Part shown: positions 33,266-43,504 of the stretch, piece after piece
Layout of the letters: every line of letters begins with the position of its first letter
How positions within the stretch are numbered: position 1 is the stretch's first letter
Source: Flavobacterium laiguense
GTDB taxonomy: Bacteria; Bacteroidota; Bacteroidia; Flavobacteriales; Flavobacteriaceae
Length of the DNA stretch: 64,000 nucleotides
Assembly (NCBI RefSeq): GCF_003097655.1
Contig: NZ_QCZH01000016.1
Coordinates: 19,711-83,710, forward strand
Direction: 5' to 3'
The notes under the pieces: generated by a model
Database searches by the model: none
What the model was told of the DNA's origin: nothing
Seen by the model: the letters and a program-made list of their open reading frames with translations, nothing else
Translations under genes and position numbers: made by a program

Positions 33266-34504
33266 ATGTCTGAACTATTATTATCACCAGAGCATCGCTA
33301 TGCTAAAATTATCAAGGAGAGACACAATGAAGAAGGAAGCGAGCTTTCGATTCTTAATTTAGGTCCTACGCATCCTGCAACTCACGGTATTTTCCAAAAT
33401 ATCTTGTTGATGGATGGTGAAAAAATTCTTGAGGCTGAACCAACCATTGGTTACATTCACAGAGCTTTTGAGAAAATTGCCGAAAATCGTCCTTTTTACC
33501 AAATCACACCTCTTACTGATAGAATGAACTACTGTTCATCCCCTATTAACAACATGGGATGGTGGATGACATTAGAAAAACTACTTGACATTGAAGTTCC
33601 TAAAAGAGCACAATATTTAAGGGTTATTGTAATGGAATTGGCTCGTATTACCGATCACTTAATCTGTAATTCAATCCTTGGAGTAGACACCGGTGCTTAT
33701 ACTGGTTTCCTTTACGTTTTTCAATTTAGAGAGAAAGTTTACGAAATCTACGAAGAAATTTGTGGTGCTCGTTTAACAACAAATATGGGGAGACTTGGTG
33801 GTTTCGAAAGAGATTGGTCACCAAAAGCTTTTGAATTATTAGATGTGTTTTTGAAAGATTTCCCTGTAGCTTGGAAAGAATTTGAAAACTTATTTGAAAG
33901 AAACAGAATTTTCATTGACAGAACAGTTAATGTAGGGGCAATAACTGCTGAAAAAGCGATGGCTTACGGATTTACGGGTCCAAACCTTCGTGCTGCCGGT
34001 ATTGATTATGATGTACGTGTAGCACACCCATATAGTTCTTACGAAGATTTTGACTTTATTGTTCCTGTTGGAAAATCAGGAGACACTTATGATCGTTTTT
34101 GCGTTCGTAATGCAGAAGTTTGGGAAAGTTTGAGCATTATCAAACAAGCCTTGGCAAAAATGCCGGAAGGTAATGAATACCATGCTGATGTTCCTGAATA
34201 TTATCTTCCTCCAAAAGAAGATGTTTACACCACTATGGAAGCCTTGATCTATCACTTTAAGATTGTAATGGGAGAAGTTCCTGTTCCAGTTGCCGAAATA
34301 TATCATGCTGTTGAAGGTGGAAACGGTGAATTAGGTTTTTATTTAACAACCGACGGAAGTCGTACTCCTTATAGATTGCACTTTAGAAGACCTTGCTTTA
34401 TTTATTATCAAGCATATCCTGATATGATCAAAGGATCTATGTTATCGGATGCAATTGTTATTTTATCAAGTTTAAATGTTATTGCTGGAGAATTAGACGC
34501 ATAA
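33266..34504 (+). CDS. nuoD: NADH-quinone oxidoreductase subunit D
   Basis: This 412-residue 49-kDa-type subunit helps form the quinone pocket with NuoB. Seen: NLGPTHPATHGIFQNILLMD near the start, with the quinone-site histidines; EPTIGYIHRAFEKIAENRPF; LTDRMNYCSS; GMGRLGG-like NMGRLGGFERDW; and the C-terminal PSF-type region RLHFRRPCFIYYQAYPDMIK. It ends ELDA rather than the usual VDR, which looks like a lineage variant. nuoE follows in 3 bp. Confidence 0.97.
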   Translation: MSELLLSPEHRYAKIIKERHNEEGSELSILNLGPTHPATHGIFQNILLMDGEKILEAEPTIGYIHRAFEKIAENRPFYQITPLTDRMNYCSSPINNMGWWMTLEKLLDIEVPKRAQYLRVIVMELARITDHLICNSILGVDTGAYTGFLYVFQFREKVYEIYEEICGARLTTNMGRLGGFERDWSPKAFELLDVFLKDFPVAWKEFENLFERNRIFIDRTVNVGAITAEKAMAYGFTGPNLRAAGIDYDVRVAHPYSSYEDFDFIVPVGKSGDTYDRFCVRNAEVWESLSIIKQALAKMPEGNEYHADVPEYYLPPKEDVYTTMEALIYHFKIVMGEVPVPVAEIYHAVEGGNGELGFYLTTDGSRTPYRLHFRRPCFIYYQAYPDMIKGSMLSDAIVILSSLNVIAGELDA

Positions 34505-34507
34505 ATT

Positions 34508-35038
34508 ATGGTACACACACGTTACAAACAAGAAATAAACATGACCGAAACATTGATGAATCGCATCAATGAATTGATCAGTCATTACCCTGAAGATAAA
34601 AGAAAATCAGCTTTGCTTCCCGTTTTACATGAAGTTCAAGATGCTCACGACAATTGGTTGAGTATTGACTTAATGGATAAAGTTGCCGAAATTTTACAAA
34701 TCAAACCAATAGAAGTTTACGAAGTGGTATCGTTTTACACGATGTACAATCAAAAACCTATTGGAAAATACATGTTTGAATTTTGTCAAACTTCACCATG
34801 TTGTCTAAACGGAGTAGAAGATTTGATGGATTATACCTGTGAAAAATTAGGTGTAAAAGTTGGAGAACCTACTGCTGATGGATTATTTGAGGTTAGAGGT
34901 GTTGAATGTTTGGGTGCTTGCGGTTATGCTCCTATGATGCAGTTGGGTGATTTTTATAAAGAGCACTTGACTAAAGAGAAAATTGACCAGCTGATTACCG
35001 ATTGTAAAGACGATAAAATAATATTACACGATAAATAA
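34508..35038 (+). CDS. nuoE: NADH-quinone oxidoreductase subunit E
   Basis: This 24-kDa-type subunit has a thioredoxin-like fold binding the [2Fe-2S] cluster N1a. It is 176 residues from ATG 34508; the internal ATG at 34541 (MTETLMNRINELISHYPEDK) is an equally good start. The cluster ligands are in FCQTSPCCLNGVEDL and VECLGACGYAPMMQLG. Start of the dehydrogenase module nuoEFG. Confidence 0.95.
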   Translation: MVHTRYKQEINMTETLMNRINELISHYPEDKRKSALLPVLHEVQDAHDNWLSIDLMDKVAEILQIKPIEVYEVVSFYTMYNQKPIGKYMFEFCQTSPCCLNGVEDLMDYTCEKLGVKVGEPTADGLFEVRGVECLGACGYAPMMQLGDFYKEHLTKEKIDQLITDCKDDKIILHDK

Positions 35039-35039
35039 T

Positions 35040-36407
35040 ATGTCACAAAAAATATTATTAGACAAAATAAATATTCCAGGAATTAAAACCTATGAAGTGT
35101 ATCGCCAAAACGGTGGTTATGCCTCTGTAGAAAAAGCCTTGAAAACATTAACTCCAGACGAAGTCGTAGAAGAAGTTAAAACTTCCGGTTTACGTGGTCG
35201 TGGTGGTGCAGGATTCCCAGCTGGAATGAAATGGAGTTTTATTGATAAAAAATCAGGAAAGCCGAGACATTTAGTTTGTAATGCGGATGAATCTGAACCA
35301 GGCACTTTCAAAGATCGTTACTTGATGGAATTAATTCCTCACTTATTGATTGAAGGAATGATTACCTCCAGTTATGCATTGGGTGCCAATCGTTCGTATA
35401 TCTACATTCGTGGAGAATACATGTGGGTATATAAAATTTTAGAAAGAGCCATTAACGAAGCAAAAGCAGCTGGATTTTTGGGTAAAAACATATTAGGATC
35501 TGGATTTGATTTAGAACTATACGTTCATTGTGGTGCCGGAGCTTACATCTGTGGTGAAGAAACCGCTTTGATCGAATCATTGGAAGGAAAAAGAGGAAAT
35601 CCTCGTATCAAGCCACCATTTCCTGCAATTTCAGGACTTTGGGCTAATCCTACCGTTGTAAATAACGTTGAAACTATATCTGCTGTGCCATGGATTGTAA
35701 ACAATTCTGGTGCAGAATATGCAAAAATCGGAATTGGAAGATCTACAGGAACTAAATTAATTTCGGCTTCAGGGCATGTTAAAAACCCTGGTGTTTATGA
35801 AATTGAAATGGGACTAAGCGTTTATGAATTCATGAACTCTGATGAATATCTAGGAGGAATGAGTTCAGACAGACCATTAAAAGCATTTGTGCCCGGAGGA
35901 AGTTCAGTTCCTGTTTTACCGGCACATTTAATTTATAAAACTGCAGCAGGCGAAGATCGTTTGATGTCTTACGAATCCTTAAGTGATGGTGGTTTTGCTA
36001 CCGGATCTATGTTGGGTTCTGGTGGATTTATCGTGTATAATGACACTTCATGTATCGTTCGTAACACTTGGAATTTCTCTCGCTTTTATCATCATGAAAG
36101 CTGTGGTCAATGTACCCCATGTCGTGAAGGAACGGGCTGGATGGAAAAAGTGCTACACCGAATAGAAAACGGACACGGACGCGAAGAAGACATCGAGCTA
36201 CTTTTGAGCATTCAAAGTAAAATAGAAGGTAATACCATTTGCCCTTTAGGTGATGCAGCAGCTTGGCCAGTAGCCGCAGCGATTCGTCACTTTAGAGAGG
36301 AATTTGAATATCATATCCGTTTCCCGGAAAAAATTAAAAACAGAGACCATTTTGTTGCTGAGCCTTTCGAAAAAGTAAAGCATTTAGTTTCTAAAGTAAT
36401 AGTATAA
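35040..36407 (+). CDS. nuoF: NADH-quinone oxidoreductase subunit F
   Basis: This 455-residue 51-kDa-type subunit binds NADH, FMN and a [4Fe-4S] cluster. Motifs: GLRGRGGAGFPAGMKWSFI (NADH/FMN), CNADESEPGTFKDRYLME, HCGAGAYICGEETALIESLE (FMN), and the cluster segment ESCGQCTPCREGTGWM with a later Cys in NTICPLGDAAAWP. One base separates it from the nuoE stop. Confidence 0.97.
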   Translation: MSQKILLDKINIPGIKTYEVYRQNGGYASVEKALKTLTPDEVVEEVKTSGLRGRGGAGFPAGMKWSFIDKKSGKPRHLVCNADESEPGTFKDRYLMELIPHLLIEGMITSSYALGANRSYIYIRGEYMWVYKILERAINEAKAAGFLGKNILGSGFDLELYVHCGAGAYICGEETALIESLEGKRGNPRIKPPFPAISGLWANPTVVNNVETISAVPWIVNNSGAEYAKIGIGRSTGTKLISASGHVKNPGVYEIEMGLSVYEFMNSDEYLGGMSSDRPLKAFVPGGSSVPVLPAHLIYKTAAGEDRLMSYESLSDGGFATGSMLGSGGFIVYNDTSCIVRNTWNFSRFYHHESCGQCTPCREGTGWMEKVLHRIENGHGREEDIELLLSIQSKIEGNTICPLGDAAAWPVAAAIRHFREEFEYHIRFPEKIKNRDHFVAEPFEKVKHLVSKVIV

Positions 36408-36424
36408 AGAAAGAATTTCAGATA

Positions 36425-37450
36425 ATGAAAGTAACCATAGACGGTCAAGAAATTGAAGTAGAAGCAGGAACAACCATCTTGCAGGCTGCACGTATGATTG
36501 GTGGAGAAGTTGTTCCGCCAGCGATGTGCTATTATTCCAAACTAAAAGGGAGCGGTGGAAAATGCCGTTGTTGTTTAGTTGACGTAACCAAAGGTAGTGA
36601 TGCCGACCCAAGACCTATGCCAAAATTAATGGCATCTTGTGTAACCGGTTGTCAAGACGGGATGGAAATCGCCAGTAAAGCATCTCCAAGAGTTCAAGAA
36701 GCAAGAAAATCGGTAACGGAATTTTTATTAATCAACCACCCGTTGGATTGCCCTGTTTGTGATCAAGCCGGTGAATGTGATTTACAAAACTTAAGCTTTG
36801 AACACGGAAAATCAGCAACTCGTTTTATAGAAGAAAAAAGAACTTTTGAACCTGAAGATATAGGTCCAAATATTCAATTGCACATGAATCGTTGTATTTT
36901 GTGTCAAAGATGTGTACAGGTTGCAGATCAATTGACAGACAATAGAGTTCATGGGGTGATGGATCGTGGTGATCACGCCAACATTTCGACTTGTATTTCT
37001 AAAGCAATAGACAATGAATTCTCTGGAAACATGATTGACGTATGTCCAGTTGGTGCATTAACTGATAAAACTTTCAGATTCAAATCAAGAGTTTGGTTCA
37101 ACAAACCGTATAACGCTCATAGAGATTGCGACAAATGTTGCGGAAAAACAACCGTTTGGATGTTTGGTAACGAAATACAGCGTGTTACGGGTCGTAAAGA
37201 CGAATACCATGAAGTAGAAGAATTCATTTGTAACGGATGTCGTTTTGACCATAAAGAAGTTTCTGACTGGGTAATTGAAGGCCCGAGAAAATTTGAAAAA
37301 GATTCGGTTATCAATCAAAATAACTATACTCAAAAATTAGAGAAAGTAGAAATTGCTACTGAGAAAAACATTCTTTTGGGTAGAGATCAAGACAGAAAAA
37401 AAATCAGTATGGTAAGTAATCCATTAGATACTAACAACAAAAATTCTTAA
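36425..37450 (+). CDS. nuoG: NADH-quinone oxidoreductase subunit G, short form
   Basis: This 75-kDa-type electron-wire subunit is only 341 residues, where the usual length is about 700-900. The Fe-S part is complete. The ferredoxin-type [2Fe-2S] set is in PAMCYYSKLKGSGGKCRCC. A His-Cys cluster is in HPLDCPVCDQAGECDLQ, and [4Fe-4S] Cys groups are in NRCILCQRCVQV and DVCPVGALTDKTF. A further Cys set lies in CDKCCGK and FICNGCRFDH. The molybdopterin-oxidoreductase-like C-terminal domain is absent. It ends in a polar tail and nuoH begins 4 bp later, so this is a real short form and not a frameshift. I recall the same short form from other Flavobacteria. Confidence 0.93.
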   Translation: MKVTIDGQEIEVEAGTTILQAARMIGGEVVPPAMCYYSKLKGSGGKCRCCLVDVTKGSDADPRPMPKLMASCVTGCQDGMEIASKASPRVQEARKSVTEFLLINHPLDCPVCDQAGECDLQNLSFEHGKSATRFIEEKRTFEPEDIGPNIQLHMNRCILCQRCVQVADQLTDNRVHGVMDRGDHANISTCISKAIDNEFSGNMIDVCPVGALTDKTFRFKSRVWFNKPYNAHRDCDKCCGKTTVWMFGNEIQRVTGRKDEYHEVEEFICNGCRFDHKEVSDWVIEGPRKFEKDSVINQNNYTQKLEKVEIATEKNILLGRDQDRKKISMVSNPLDTNNKNS

Positions 37451-37453
37451 GAA

Positions 37454-38506
37454 ATGGAAAGTGCATTTATTATAGAAAAAAGTGTTGTTATCGTAGCAGT
37501 TTTTGCTCTTACGATGTTAATGGCAATGTATTCTACTTGGGCAGAACGCAAAGTGGCCGCTTGGCTACAAGACAGAATTGGACCAAACAGAGCCGGACCA
37601 TGGGGTTTATTTCAACCTCTTGCCGATGGATTAAAATTATTCTCAAAAGAAGAATTCGAACCAAATACCCCTAATAAATTTTTATTTGTTGTAGGACCTG
37701 CCATTGCCATGAGTACGGCTTTGATGACCAGTGCTGTTATTCCTTGGGGAGACAAATTACATTTATTCGGTAGAGATATTATTTTACAAGCTACCGATAT
37801 TGACGTTGCCTTATTGTATGTTTTTGGGGTGATTTCACTTGGTGTCTACGGCATCATGATTGGTGGATGGGCATCAAATAATAAATTCTCTTTACTAGGC
37901 GCCATTAGAGCAGCTTCTCAAATGGTTTCTTATGAAGTAGCCATGGGATTATCTGTAATTGCATTATTGATGATGACCGGTACTTTGAGTTTAAGAGAAA
38001 TATCTGCTCAACAAGCTGGGATGAATTGGAATGTTTTTTACCAACCATTATCCTTTTTAATCTTTTTGATTTGTGCTTTTGCAGAAACAAACAGAACCCC
38101 TTTTGACTTAGCGGAATGTGAATCTGAATTAATTGGTGGATACCATACGGAATATTCATCCATGAAAATGGGATTCTATTTGTTTGCTGAATATGCAAAT
38201 ATGTTTATCTCCTCTACTATTTTGGCAGTTTTATTCTTTGGAGGATACAATTATCCAGGAATGGCATGGGCAGTTGAAAACTGGGGTGTGAATATTGCGA
38301 ACGTAATTGGAATGATGGCTTTGTTTATAAAATTATGCGGCTTCATTTTCCTATACATGTGGGTTCGTTGGACTATTCCGAGATTTAGATACGATCAATT
38401 GATGCATTTGGGTTGGAGAATATTAATTCCGCTTTCCATTGTTAATATTATGATTACCGGAATTGTACTTTTGAGAAGTGAAATAGCAGCTTATTTAGGA
38501 TTTTAA
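37454..38506 (+). CDS. nuoH: NADH-quinone oxidoreductase subunit H
   Basis: This 350-residue membrane subunit lies next to the quinone cavity. Seen: ERKVAAWLQDRIGPNRAGPW after TM1, FAETNRTPFDLAECESELI (the conserved acidic loop) and EYSSMKMGFYLFAEYANMFI. There are about eight transmembrane helices. 123 bp separate it from nuoI. Confidence 0.97.
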   Translation: MESAFIIEKSVVIVAVFALTMLMAMYSTWAERKVAAWLQDRIGPNRAGPWGLFQPLADGLKLFSKEEFEPNTPNKFLFVVGPAIAMSTALMTSAVIPWGDKLHLFGRDIILQATDIDVALLYVFGVISLGVYGIMIGGWASNNKFSLLGAIRAASQMVSYEVAMGLSVIALLMMTGTLSLREISAQQAGMNWNVFYQPLSFLIFLICAFAETNRTPFDLAECESELIGGYHTEYSSMKMGFYLFAEYANMFISSTILAVLFFGGYNYPGMAWAVENWGVNIANVIGMMALFIKLCGFIFLYMWVRWTIPRFRYDQLMHLGWRILIPLSIVNIMITGIVLLRSEIAAYLGF

Positions 38507-38629
38507 AACACAAATCCCAATAGTTAACGGGACTAGCCCTGATAGAAGTGGAAATCCTTTTATGTTTTCCTTTAAAAACATAAAAGATTGCAACGGATAG
38601 CAGGATTAGCTACAAATAAAAAATATAAA

Positions 38630-39175
38630 ATGTCAATAGAAACTATATCCTTATCGGGAAGAAAAAAAGTGGTCTCCAACAAGGAGATGACTTTTTTGGA
38701 ACGCTTGTATCTTGTAGCAATTTTCAAAGGTTTGATGATTACATTAAAACACTTGTTCAGAAGAAAAGTGACCATTCAATACCCGGAACAAGTACGTGAA
38801 ATGAGTCCTGTTTATCGCGGTCAACACATGTTGAAACGCGACGAACTAGGTAGAGAAAACTGTACTGCCTGTGGACTTTGTGCTTTATCCTGTCCTGCAG
38901 AAGCCATTACTATGAAGGCTGCAGAACGCAAACCAGGTGAAGAGCTCTTATACCGTGAAGAGAAATATGCCGAAATTTATGAAATCAATATGTTGCGTTG
39001 TATTTTTTGTGGATTGTGTGAAGAAGCTTGTCCAAAAGACGCTATTTACCTAACAATCTCAAAAGAATTGGTTCCTTCTAGTTATGATAGAGAAGATTTT
39101 ATTTTCGGAAAAGACAAACTAGTTATGCCATTGGAAATGGCTAAGAAAAACGCTCAACTTAAAAACGCTAACTAA
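38630..39175 (+). CDS. nuoI: NADH-quinone oxidoreductase subunit I
   Basis: This TYKY-type subunit holds two [4Fe-4S] clusters (N6a/b): CTACGLCALSCPAEAI and CIFCGLCEEACPKDAI. It is 181 residues from ATG 38630 (MSIETISLSGRKKVVSNKEM); the in-frame ATG at 38588 adds 14 residues without family support. The stop overlaps the nuoJ start by 1 bp. Confidence 0.95.
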   Translation: MSIETISLSGRKKVVSNKEMTFLERLYLVAIFKGLMITLKHLFRRKVTIQYPEQVREMSPVYRGQHMLKRDELGRENCTACGLCALSCPAEAITMKAAERKPGEELLYREEKYAEIYEINMLRCIFCGLCEEACPKDAIYLTISKELVPSSYDREDFIFGKDKLVMPLEMAKKNAQLKNAN

Positions 39176-39684
39176 TGTCAACAGTACTTATTATATTTTG
39201 CGTATTGGCAGCCATCACTTTATCTACTGCCTTTTTAACCATTTTTAGTAGAAACCCAATACACAGCGCTATTTATTTAGTGATTTGTTTTTTCTCAATA
39301 GCTGGACATTATTTATTGTTGAATGCTGAATTTTTAGCCATTGTACACGTCATTGTATATTCTGGTGCCATTATGATTTTGTTTCTATTTACCATCATGT
39401 TGATGAATCTAAATGAACAAGACGAAGTACATAAACCAAGATTTACCAGATTGGGAGCAATTGTTTCTTTCTGTTTAGTTTGTTTGGTTTTGATCAAAAT
39501 CTTTATCGATTCTAAACCAATTGTAGAATACGATTATACTGGTGAAGATTACCAATCGATTAAAGTTTTGGGTAAAGTATTATTGAACGAATATATGGTT
39601 CCATTTGAATTTGCTTCTATCTTACTTTTGGTTGCCATGATTGGAGCGGTATTATTGTCTAAAAAAGAAAAACTAGAAAAATAA
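39175..39684 (+). CDS. nuoJ: NADH-quinone oxidoreductase subunit J
   Basis: This 169-residue membrane subunit has five predicted helices. The conserved [40 protein letters not shown] and the last helix [20 protein letters not shown] are family features. It overlaps both neighbours by 1 bp (ATG/TAA style coupling). Confidence 0.95.
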   Translation: MSTVLIIFCVLAAITLSTAFLTIFSRNPIHSAIYLVICFFSIAGHYLLLNAEFLAIVHVIVYSGAIMILFLFTIMLMNLNEQDEVHKPRFTRLGAIVSFCLVCLVLIKIFIDSKPIVEYDYTGEDYQSIKVLGKVLLNEYMVPFEFASILLLVAMIGAVLLSKKEKLEK

Positions 39685-40004
39685 TGAACAATATTTTAAC
39701 TCAGATAGGTATAGAAAACTATATCTTCCTAAGCGTAACGCTTTTTTGTATCGGTATTTTTGGAGTTTTGTACAGACGAAATGCTATTATTGTTTTCATG
39801 TCCATTGAAATTATGTTGAATGCCGTAAACTTATTGTTTGTAGCGTTTTCAACTTACCATCAGGATGCACAAGGGCAAGTATTCGTATTCTTCTCGATGG
39901 CTGTTGCCGCTGCTGAAGTTGCTGTAGGATTGGCAATATTAGTATCAATATTTAGAAACATAGGATCAATTAGTATCGATAATTTAAAAAACTTAAAAGG
40001 ATAA
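39684..40004 (+). CDS. nuoK: NADH-quinone oxidoreductase subunit K
   Basis: This 106-residue three-helix antiporter-like small subunit contains [20 protein letters not shown], with the membrane Glu near residue 36, and [20 protein letters not shown], with the second Glu. Its stop abuts nuoL directly. Confidence 0.96.
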   Translation: MNNILTQIGIENYIFLSVTLFCIGIFGVLYRRNAIIVFMSIEIMLNAVNLLFVAFSTYHQDAQGQVFVFFSMAVAAAEVAVGLAILVSIFRNIGSISIDNLKNLKG

Positions 40005-41891
40005 ATGGCAATGGATACCAATTTAGCTTTAGTCTTAGTATTAGCTCCTTTTTTAGGATTTTTAATCAATGTTTTTTTCGGGAAAAACTTAGGAAAGTCC
40101 CTTTCTGGAATTATAGGAACGCTATCTGTAGTCGTTTCATTTGTGGTTACCATTTGCTTTTTCTTGCAGATCAATCAAACCAAACAACCTATTCAAATTG
40201 ATTTATTTGATTGGATACAAATTAGCAATTTCAAAGTAAACTTTGGATTCTTATTAGACCAATTGTCTCTTTTATGGTTATTATTTGTAACGGGTATTGG
40301 ATCTTTGATTCATCTGTACTCTATTAGCTACATGCATGACGATGAGAAAATGCATTCATTCTTTGCATATTTGAACCTTTTTATTTTCTTTATGATCACA
40401 CTTGTAGTTGGAAACAACTTATTGGTTATGTTCATTGGTTGGGAAGGTGTTGGTCTTTGTTCGTACTTATTAATTGGATTTTGGTATAAAAACCAAGATT
40501 TTAATGATGCTGCGAAAAAAGCATTCATTATGAACAGAGTTGGAGATTTAGGTTTGTTAATTGGAATTTTTATCCTTGGTAGTATGTTCTCAACTTTGGA
40601 TTTTGCTACTTTAAAAACAGCAATTGCTGGAGCTACAAATCTTGATACTTTTTGGTTGAGTATTGCTGCTTTGGCATTATTCATTGGGGCTTGTGGAAAA
40701 TCAGCACAAATTCCTTTATATACATGGTTACCTGATGCGATGGCTGGACCTACTCCGGTTTCGGCATTGATTCACGCTGCTACGATGGTAACTGCGGGTA
40801 TCTTTATGGTTACCCGATTGAATTTTATATTCGACTTAACACCGTACGTTCAAAACATAATAGCCATAATAGGAGCTGTAACTGCATTAGTCGCTGCAAC
40901 TATTGGTTTACTTCAAAATGACATTAAAAAAGTGTTGGCCTACTCTACTGTTTCTCAATTGGGATTAATGTTTTTGGCTTTGGGATTGGGCGCTTATGAA
41001 GTAGCCGTTTTTCACGTAATCACTCACGCTTTCTTTAAAGCTTGTTTATTCCTTGGTTCAGGTTCTGTAATTCATGGTTTGCATGGGGAACAAGACATGC
41101 GCAAAATGGGTGGTTTGAAAAAAGCGATGCCAATCACATTTTGGACTATGCTTATTGCTTCTTTAGCAATTTCAGGAGTACCGTTATTTTCAGGATTTTT
41201 CTCTAAAGACGAAATATTAATGGTTGCTTTCCATCATAACATTGCGTTATGGGTTATTGCTTCTGTTGCTTCTATTATGACTGCTTTCTATATGTTTAGA
41301 TTAATGTTCTTAACGTTCTTTAATGATTTTAGAGGAACCGAAGAACAAAAACATCATTTACATGAAAGTCCAGCATTAATCACTTTCCCTTTAATTGTAT
41401 TAGCAATTTTGGCGACTGTTGGAGGTGTAATTAGTTTGCCAGGTAATAGCTGGTTAAATGGTTATTTGACTCCACTTTTCACGAAAGTAGAAGCAGAACA
41501 TCATTTAGGGACTACCGAATACATGCTAATGGCGATTGCTGTTGTTGGTGGCTTAATCGGGATAGCGATTGCTTACGCTAAATACATCAAACAAAATCTG
41601 GTACCAAATGAAGATGCAGAAATAACAGGATTTTCAAAAGTACTTTACAATAAATATTATGTGGATGAAATCTATGATGCCTTATTTGTAAATACTACAA
41701 ACGGTTTATCAAAATTCTTTAGAGACTATGTAGAAACAGGAATTTCTTCCCTAGTTTTTGGATTAGGAAAAGTAACCAATGAATTAAGCTTTCAAGGTAA
41801 AAAATTGCAGAATGGAAGTGTTGGACTGTACCTATTTGCTTTTGTTTTAGGCATGTGTGCCATTGTTTCTTATTTATTTCTAGCTCAATAA
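40005..41891 (+). CDS. nuoL: NADH-quinone oxidoreductase subunit L
   Basis: This 628-residue Mrp-type antiporter-like proton channel carries the long lateral helix at its C-terminus. Landmarks: SYMHDDEKMHSFFAYLNLFI, GWEGVGLCSYLLIGFWYKN (essential Glu), SAQIPLYTWLPDAMAGPTPV, SALIHAATMVTAGIFMVTR and LLQNDIKKVLAYSTVSQLGL (essential Lys). ATG at 40005 gives MAMDTNLAL; a second ATG two codons on is possible. Confidence 0.97.
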   Translation: MAMDTNLALVLVLAPFLGFLINVFFGKNLGKSLSGIIGTLSVVVSFVVTICFFLQINQTKQPIQIDLFDWIQISNFKVNFGFLLDQLSLLWLLFVTGIGSLIHLYSISYMHDDEKMHSFFAYLNLFIFFMITLVVGNNLLVMFIGWEGVGLCSYLLIGFWYKNQDFNDAAKKAFIMNRVGDLGLLIGIFILGSMFSTLDFATLKTAIAGATNLDTFWLSIAALALFIGACGKSAQIPLYTWLPDAMAGPTPVSALIHAATMVTAGIFMVTRLNFIFDLTPYVQNIIAIIGAVTALVAATIGLLQNDIKKVLAYSTVSQLGLMFLALGLGAYEVAVFHVITHAFFKACLFLGSGSVIHGLHGEQDMRKMGGLKKAMPITFWTMLIASLAISGVPLFSGFFSKDEILMVAFHHNIALWVIASVASIMTAFYMFRLMFLTFFNDFRGTEEQKHHLHESPALITFPLIVLAILATVGGVISLPGNSWLNGYLTPLFTKVEAEHHLGTTEYMLMAIAVVGGLIGIAIAYAKYIKQNLVPNEDAEITGFSKVLYNKYYVDEIYDALFVNTTNGLSKFFRDYVETGISSLVFGLGKVTNELSFQGKKLQNGSVGLYLFAFVLGMCAIVSYLFLAQ

Positions 41892-41900
41892 TTTTATACT

Positions 41901-43340
41901 ATGAATGTATCTCTTATATTAATCATCCTTTTAGTTGGCGCATTTGCAACTTATTTAGCTGGTGACAAACTCGCTTCAAAAGTGGCGTTGTTTTTCGGAT
42001 TGGCGGCATTGGGTTGCTCTATTGTTTTGTTGAATCATTTTAATTTGGGTGAAAACATCAGCTATATCAGCCAATGGATCACACTTCCTAAAGTTTCATT
42101 TGCATTAAAAGCTGATGGTCTGTCTATAGCAATGCTTTTATTGACGACAGCATTAACTTCTATAATTATATTTTCTTCTTTTGGAAATGACTACAAAAAC
42201 TCAAAAGCATTTTATGCCTTGATTTTGTTTATGTCTTTTGCCATGGTAGGGACGTTTTTAGCTAGCGATGGTCTTTTATACTACATCTTCTGGGAATTAT
42301 CATTAATCCCTATTTATTTCATTGCCTTGATTTGGGGTAACGGAGATGCCGAAGAACGCAAAAAAGCGGTGGTTAAATTCTTTATCTACACCCTTGCCGG
42401 TTCTTTGTTCATGCTTATTGCATTTGTTTATTTGTACCAAAAAGCGGGAAGCTTCTTGATTGAAGATTTATATAAATTAAACTTAACTGTAGCCGAACAA
42501 AAATGGATTTTCACGGCTTTCTTTTTAGCGTATGCTATTAAGATTCCTTTAATTCCTTTTCATACTTGGCAAGCAAATGTGTACCAAAAAGCACCTACTG
42601 TTGGAACCATGCTTTTGTCTGGTATTATGTTAAAGATGGGATTGTATAGCGTTATCCGTTGGCAATTGCCTCTTACACCATTAGCCGCCAAAGACTATAT
42701 GTTTATATTCATTGGAATAGGAATTGCAGGTGTTATCTATGGTTCAATCGTAGCTTTGAGACAAAGAGATTTAAAAAAACTATTGGCTTATTCTTCCCTT
42801 GCTCACGTTGGATTAATCGCTGCAGGAACATACACTCTTACTCTTGATGGTTTTAGAGGGGCGGTTTTACAAATGATTGCTCACGGATTTGTCGTAGTAG
42901 GATTGTTCTTTGCCGCTGAAATCATTTTTAGAAGATACGAAACTAGAATTATTACTGAGATGGGCGGAATTCGTTCACAATCACCAAAATTCACTTCTAT
43001 GTTTTTAATTTTGGTATTGGCTTCTGTGGCTTTACCAACTACTTTTAACTTTATTGGAGAGTTTACGGTTCTATATAGCCTTTCACAAATTAACATTTGG
43101 TTCGCTATTTTGGGAGGTACTACTATTATTTTAGGAGCTTACTATATGCTGAAAATGTTTCAACACGTAATGCTTGGAGAAACCAATTCAAAACTATTTG
43201 CCGATGTCACTTTCTCTGAAGGATTAACAATGGTACTAATCATTGGCGTTTTATTCTTCTTTGGAATGTATCCTAAACCAATCAATGATTTGATTACACC
43301 AAGTCTTGTAGAGATCTTAAAAGTGATAAATAGAGTTTAA
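41901..43340 (+). CDS. nuoM: NADH-quinone oxidoreductase subunit M
   Basis: This 479-residue antiporter-like subunit contains DGLLYYIFWELSLIPIYFIA (Glu), KIPLIPFHTWQANVYQKAPT, LRQRDLKKLLAYSSLAHVGL (Lys) and LQMIAHGFVVVGLFFAAEII. The family usually has HTWLPDAHxEAPT; here the loop reads HTWQANVYQKAPT, a lineage variant. 201 bp of repeat-rich DNA separate it from nuoN. Confidence 0.95.
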   Translation: MNVSLILIILLVGAFATYLAGDKLASKVALFFGLAALGCSIVLLNHFNLGENISYISQWITLPKVSFALKADGLSIAMLLLTTALTSIIIFSSFGNDYKNSKAFYALILFMSFAMVGTFLASDGLLYYIFWELSLIPIYFIALIWGNGDAEERKKAVVKFFIYTLAGSLFMLIAFVYLYQKAGSFLIEDLYKLNLTVAEQKWIFTAFFLAYAIKIPLIPFHTWQANVYQKAPTVGTMLLSGIMLKMGLYSVIRWQLPLTPLAAKDYMFIFIGIGIAGVIYGSIVALRQRDLKKLLAYSSLAHVGLIAAGTYTLTLDGFRGAVLQMIAHGFVVVGLFFAAEIIFRRYETRIITEMGGIRSQSPKFTSMFLILVLASVALPTTFNFIGEFTVLYSLSQINIWFAILGGTTIILGAYYMLKMFQHVMLGETNSKLFADVTFSEGLTMVLIIGVLFFFGMYPKPINDLITPSLVEILKVINRV

Positions 43341-43504
43341 GAATTTGATTTTAGAATGAAGATTAACGATTTTTGATTTCAGATTTTACATCATATTAAA
43401 AACGAATCTTTCAATTATAGAAAAGTAAAATTATAATAAAAATAAATTAGGTAAATACGAACTTTAAGATGTAGCAAATTTGTAATGCTGAATCTAAAAT
43501 CTAA

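Noticed and set aside
36425..37450. nuoG as a frameshifted or truncated pseudogene
   Set aside because: All Fe-S motifs are present, the stop is clean, the next gene starts 4 bp later and no C-terminal remnant exists. It is treated as a genuine short form.
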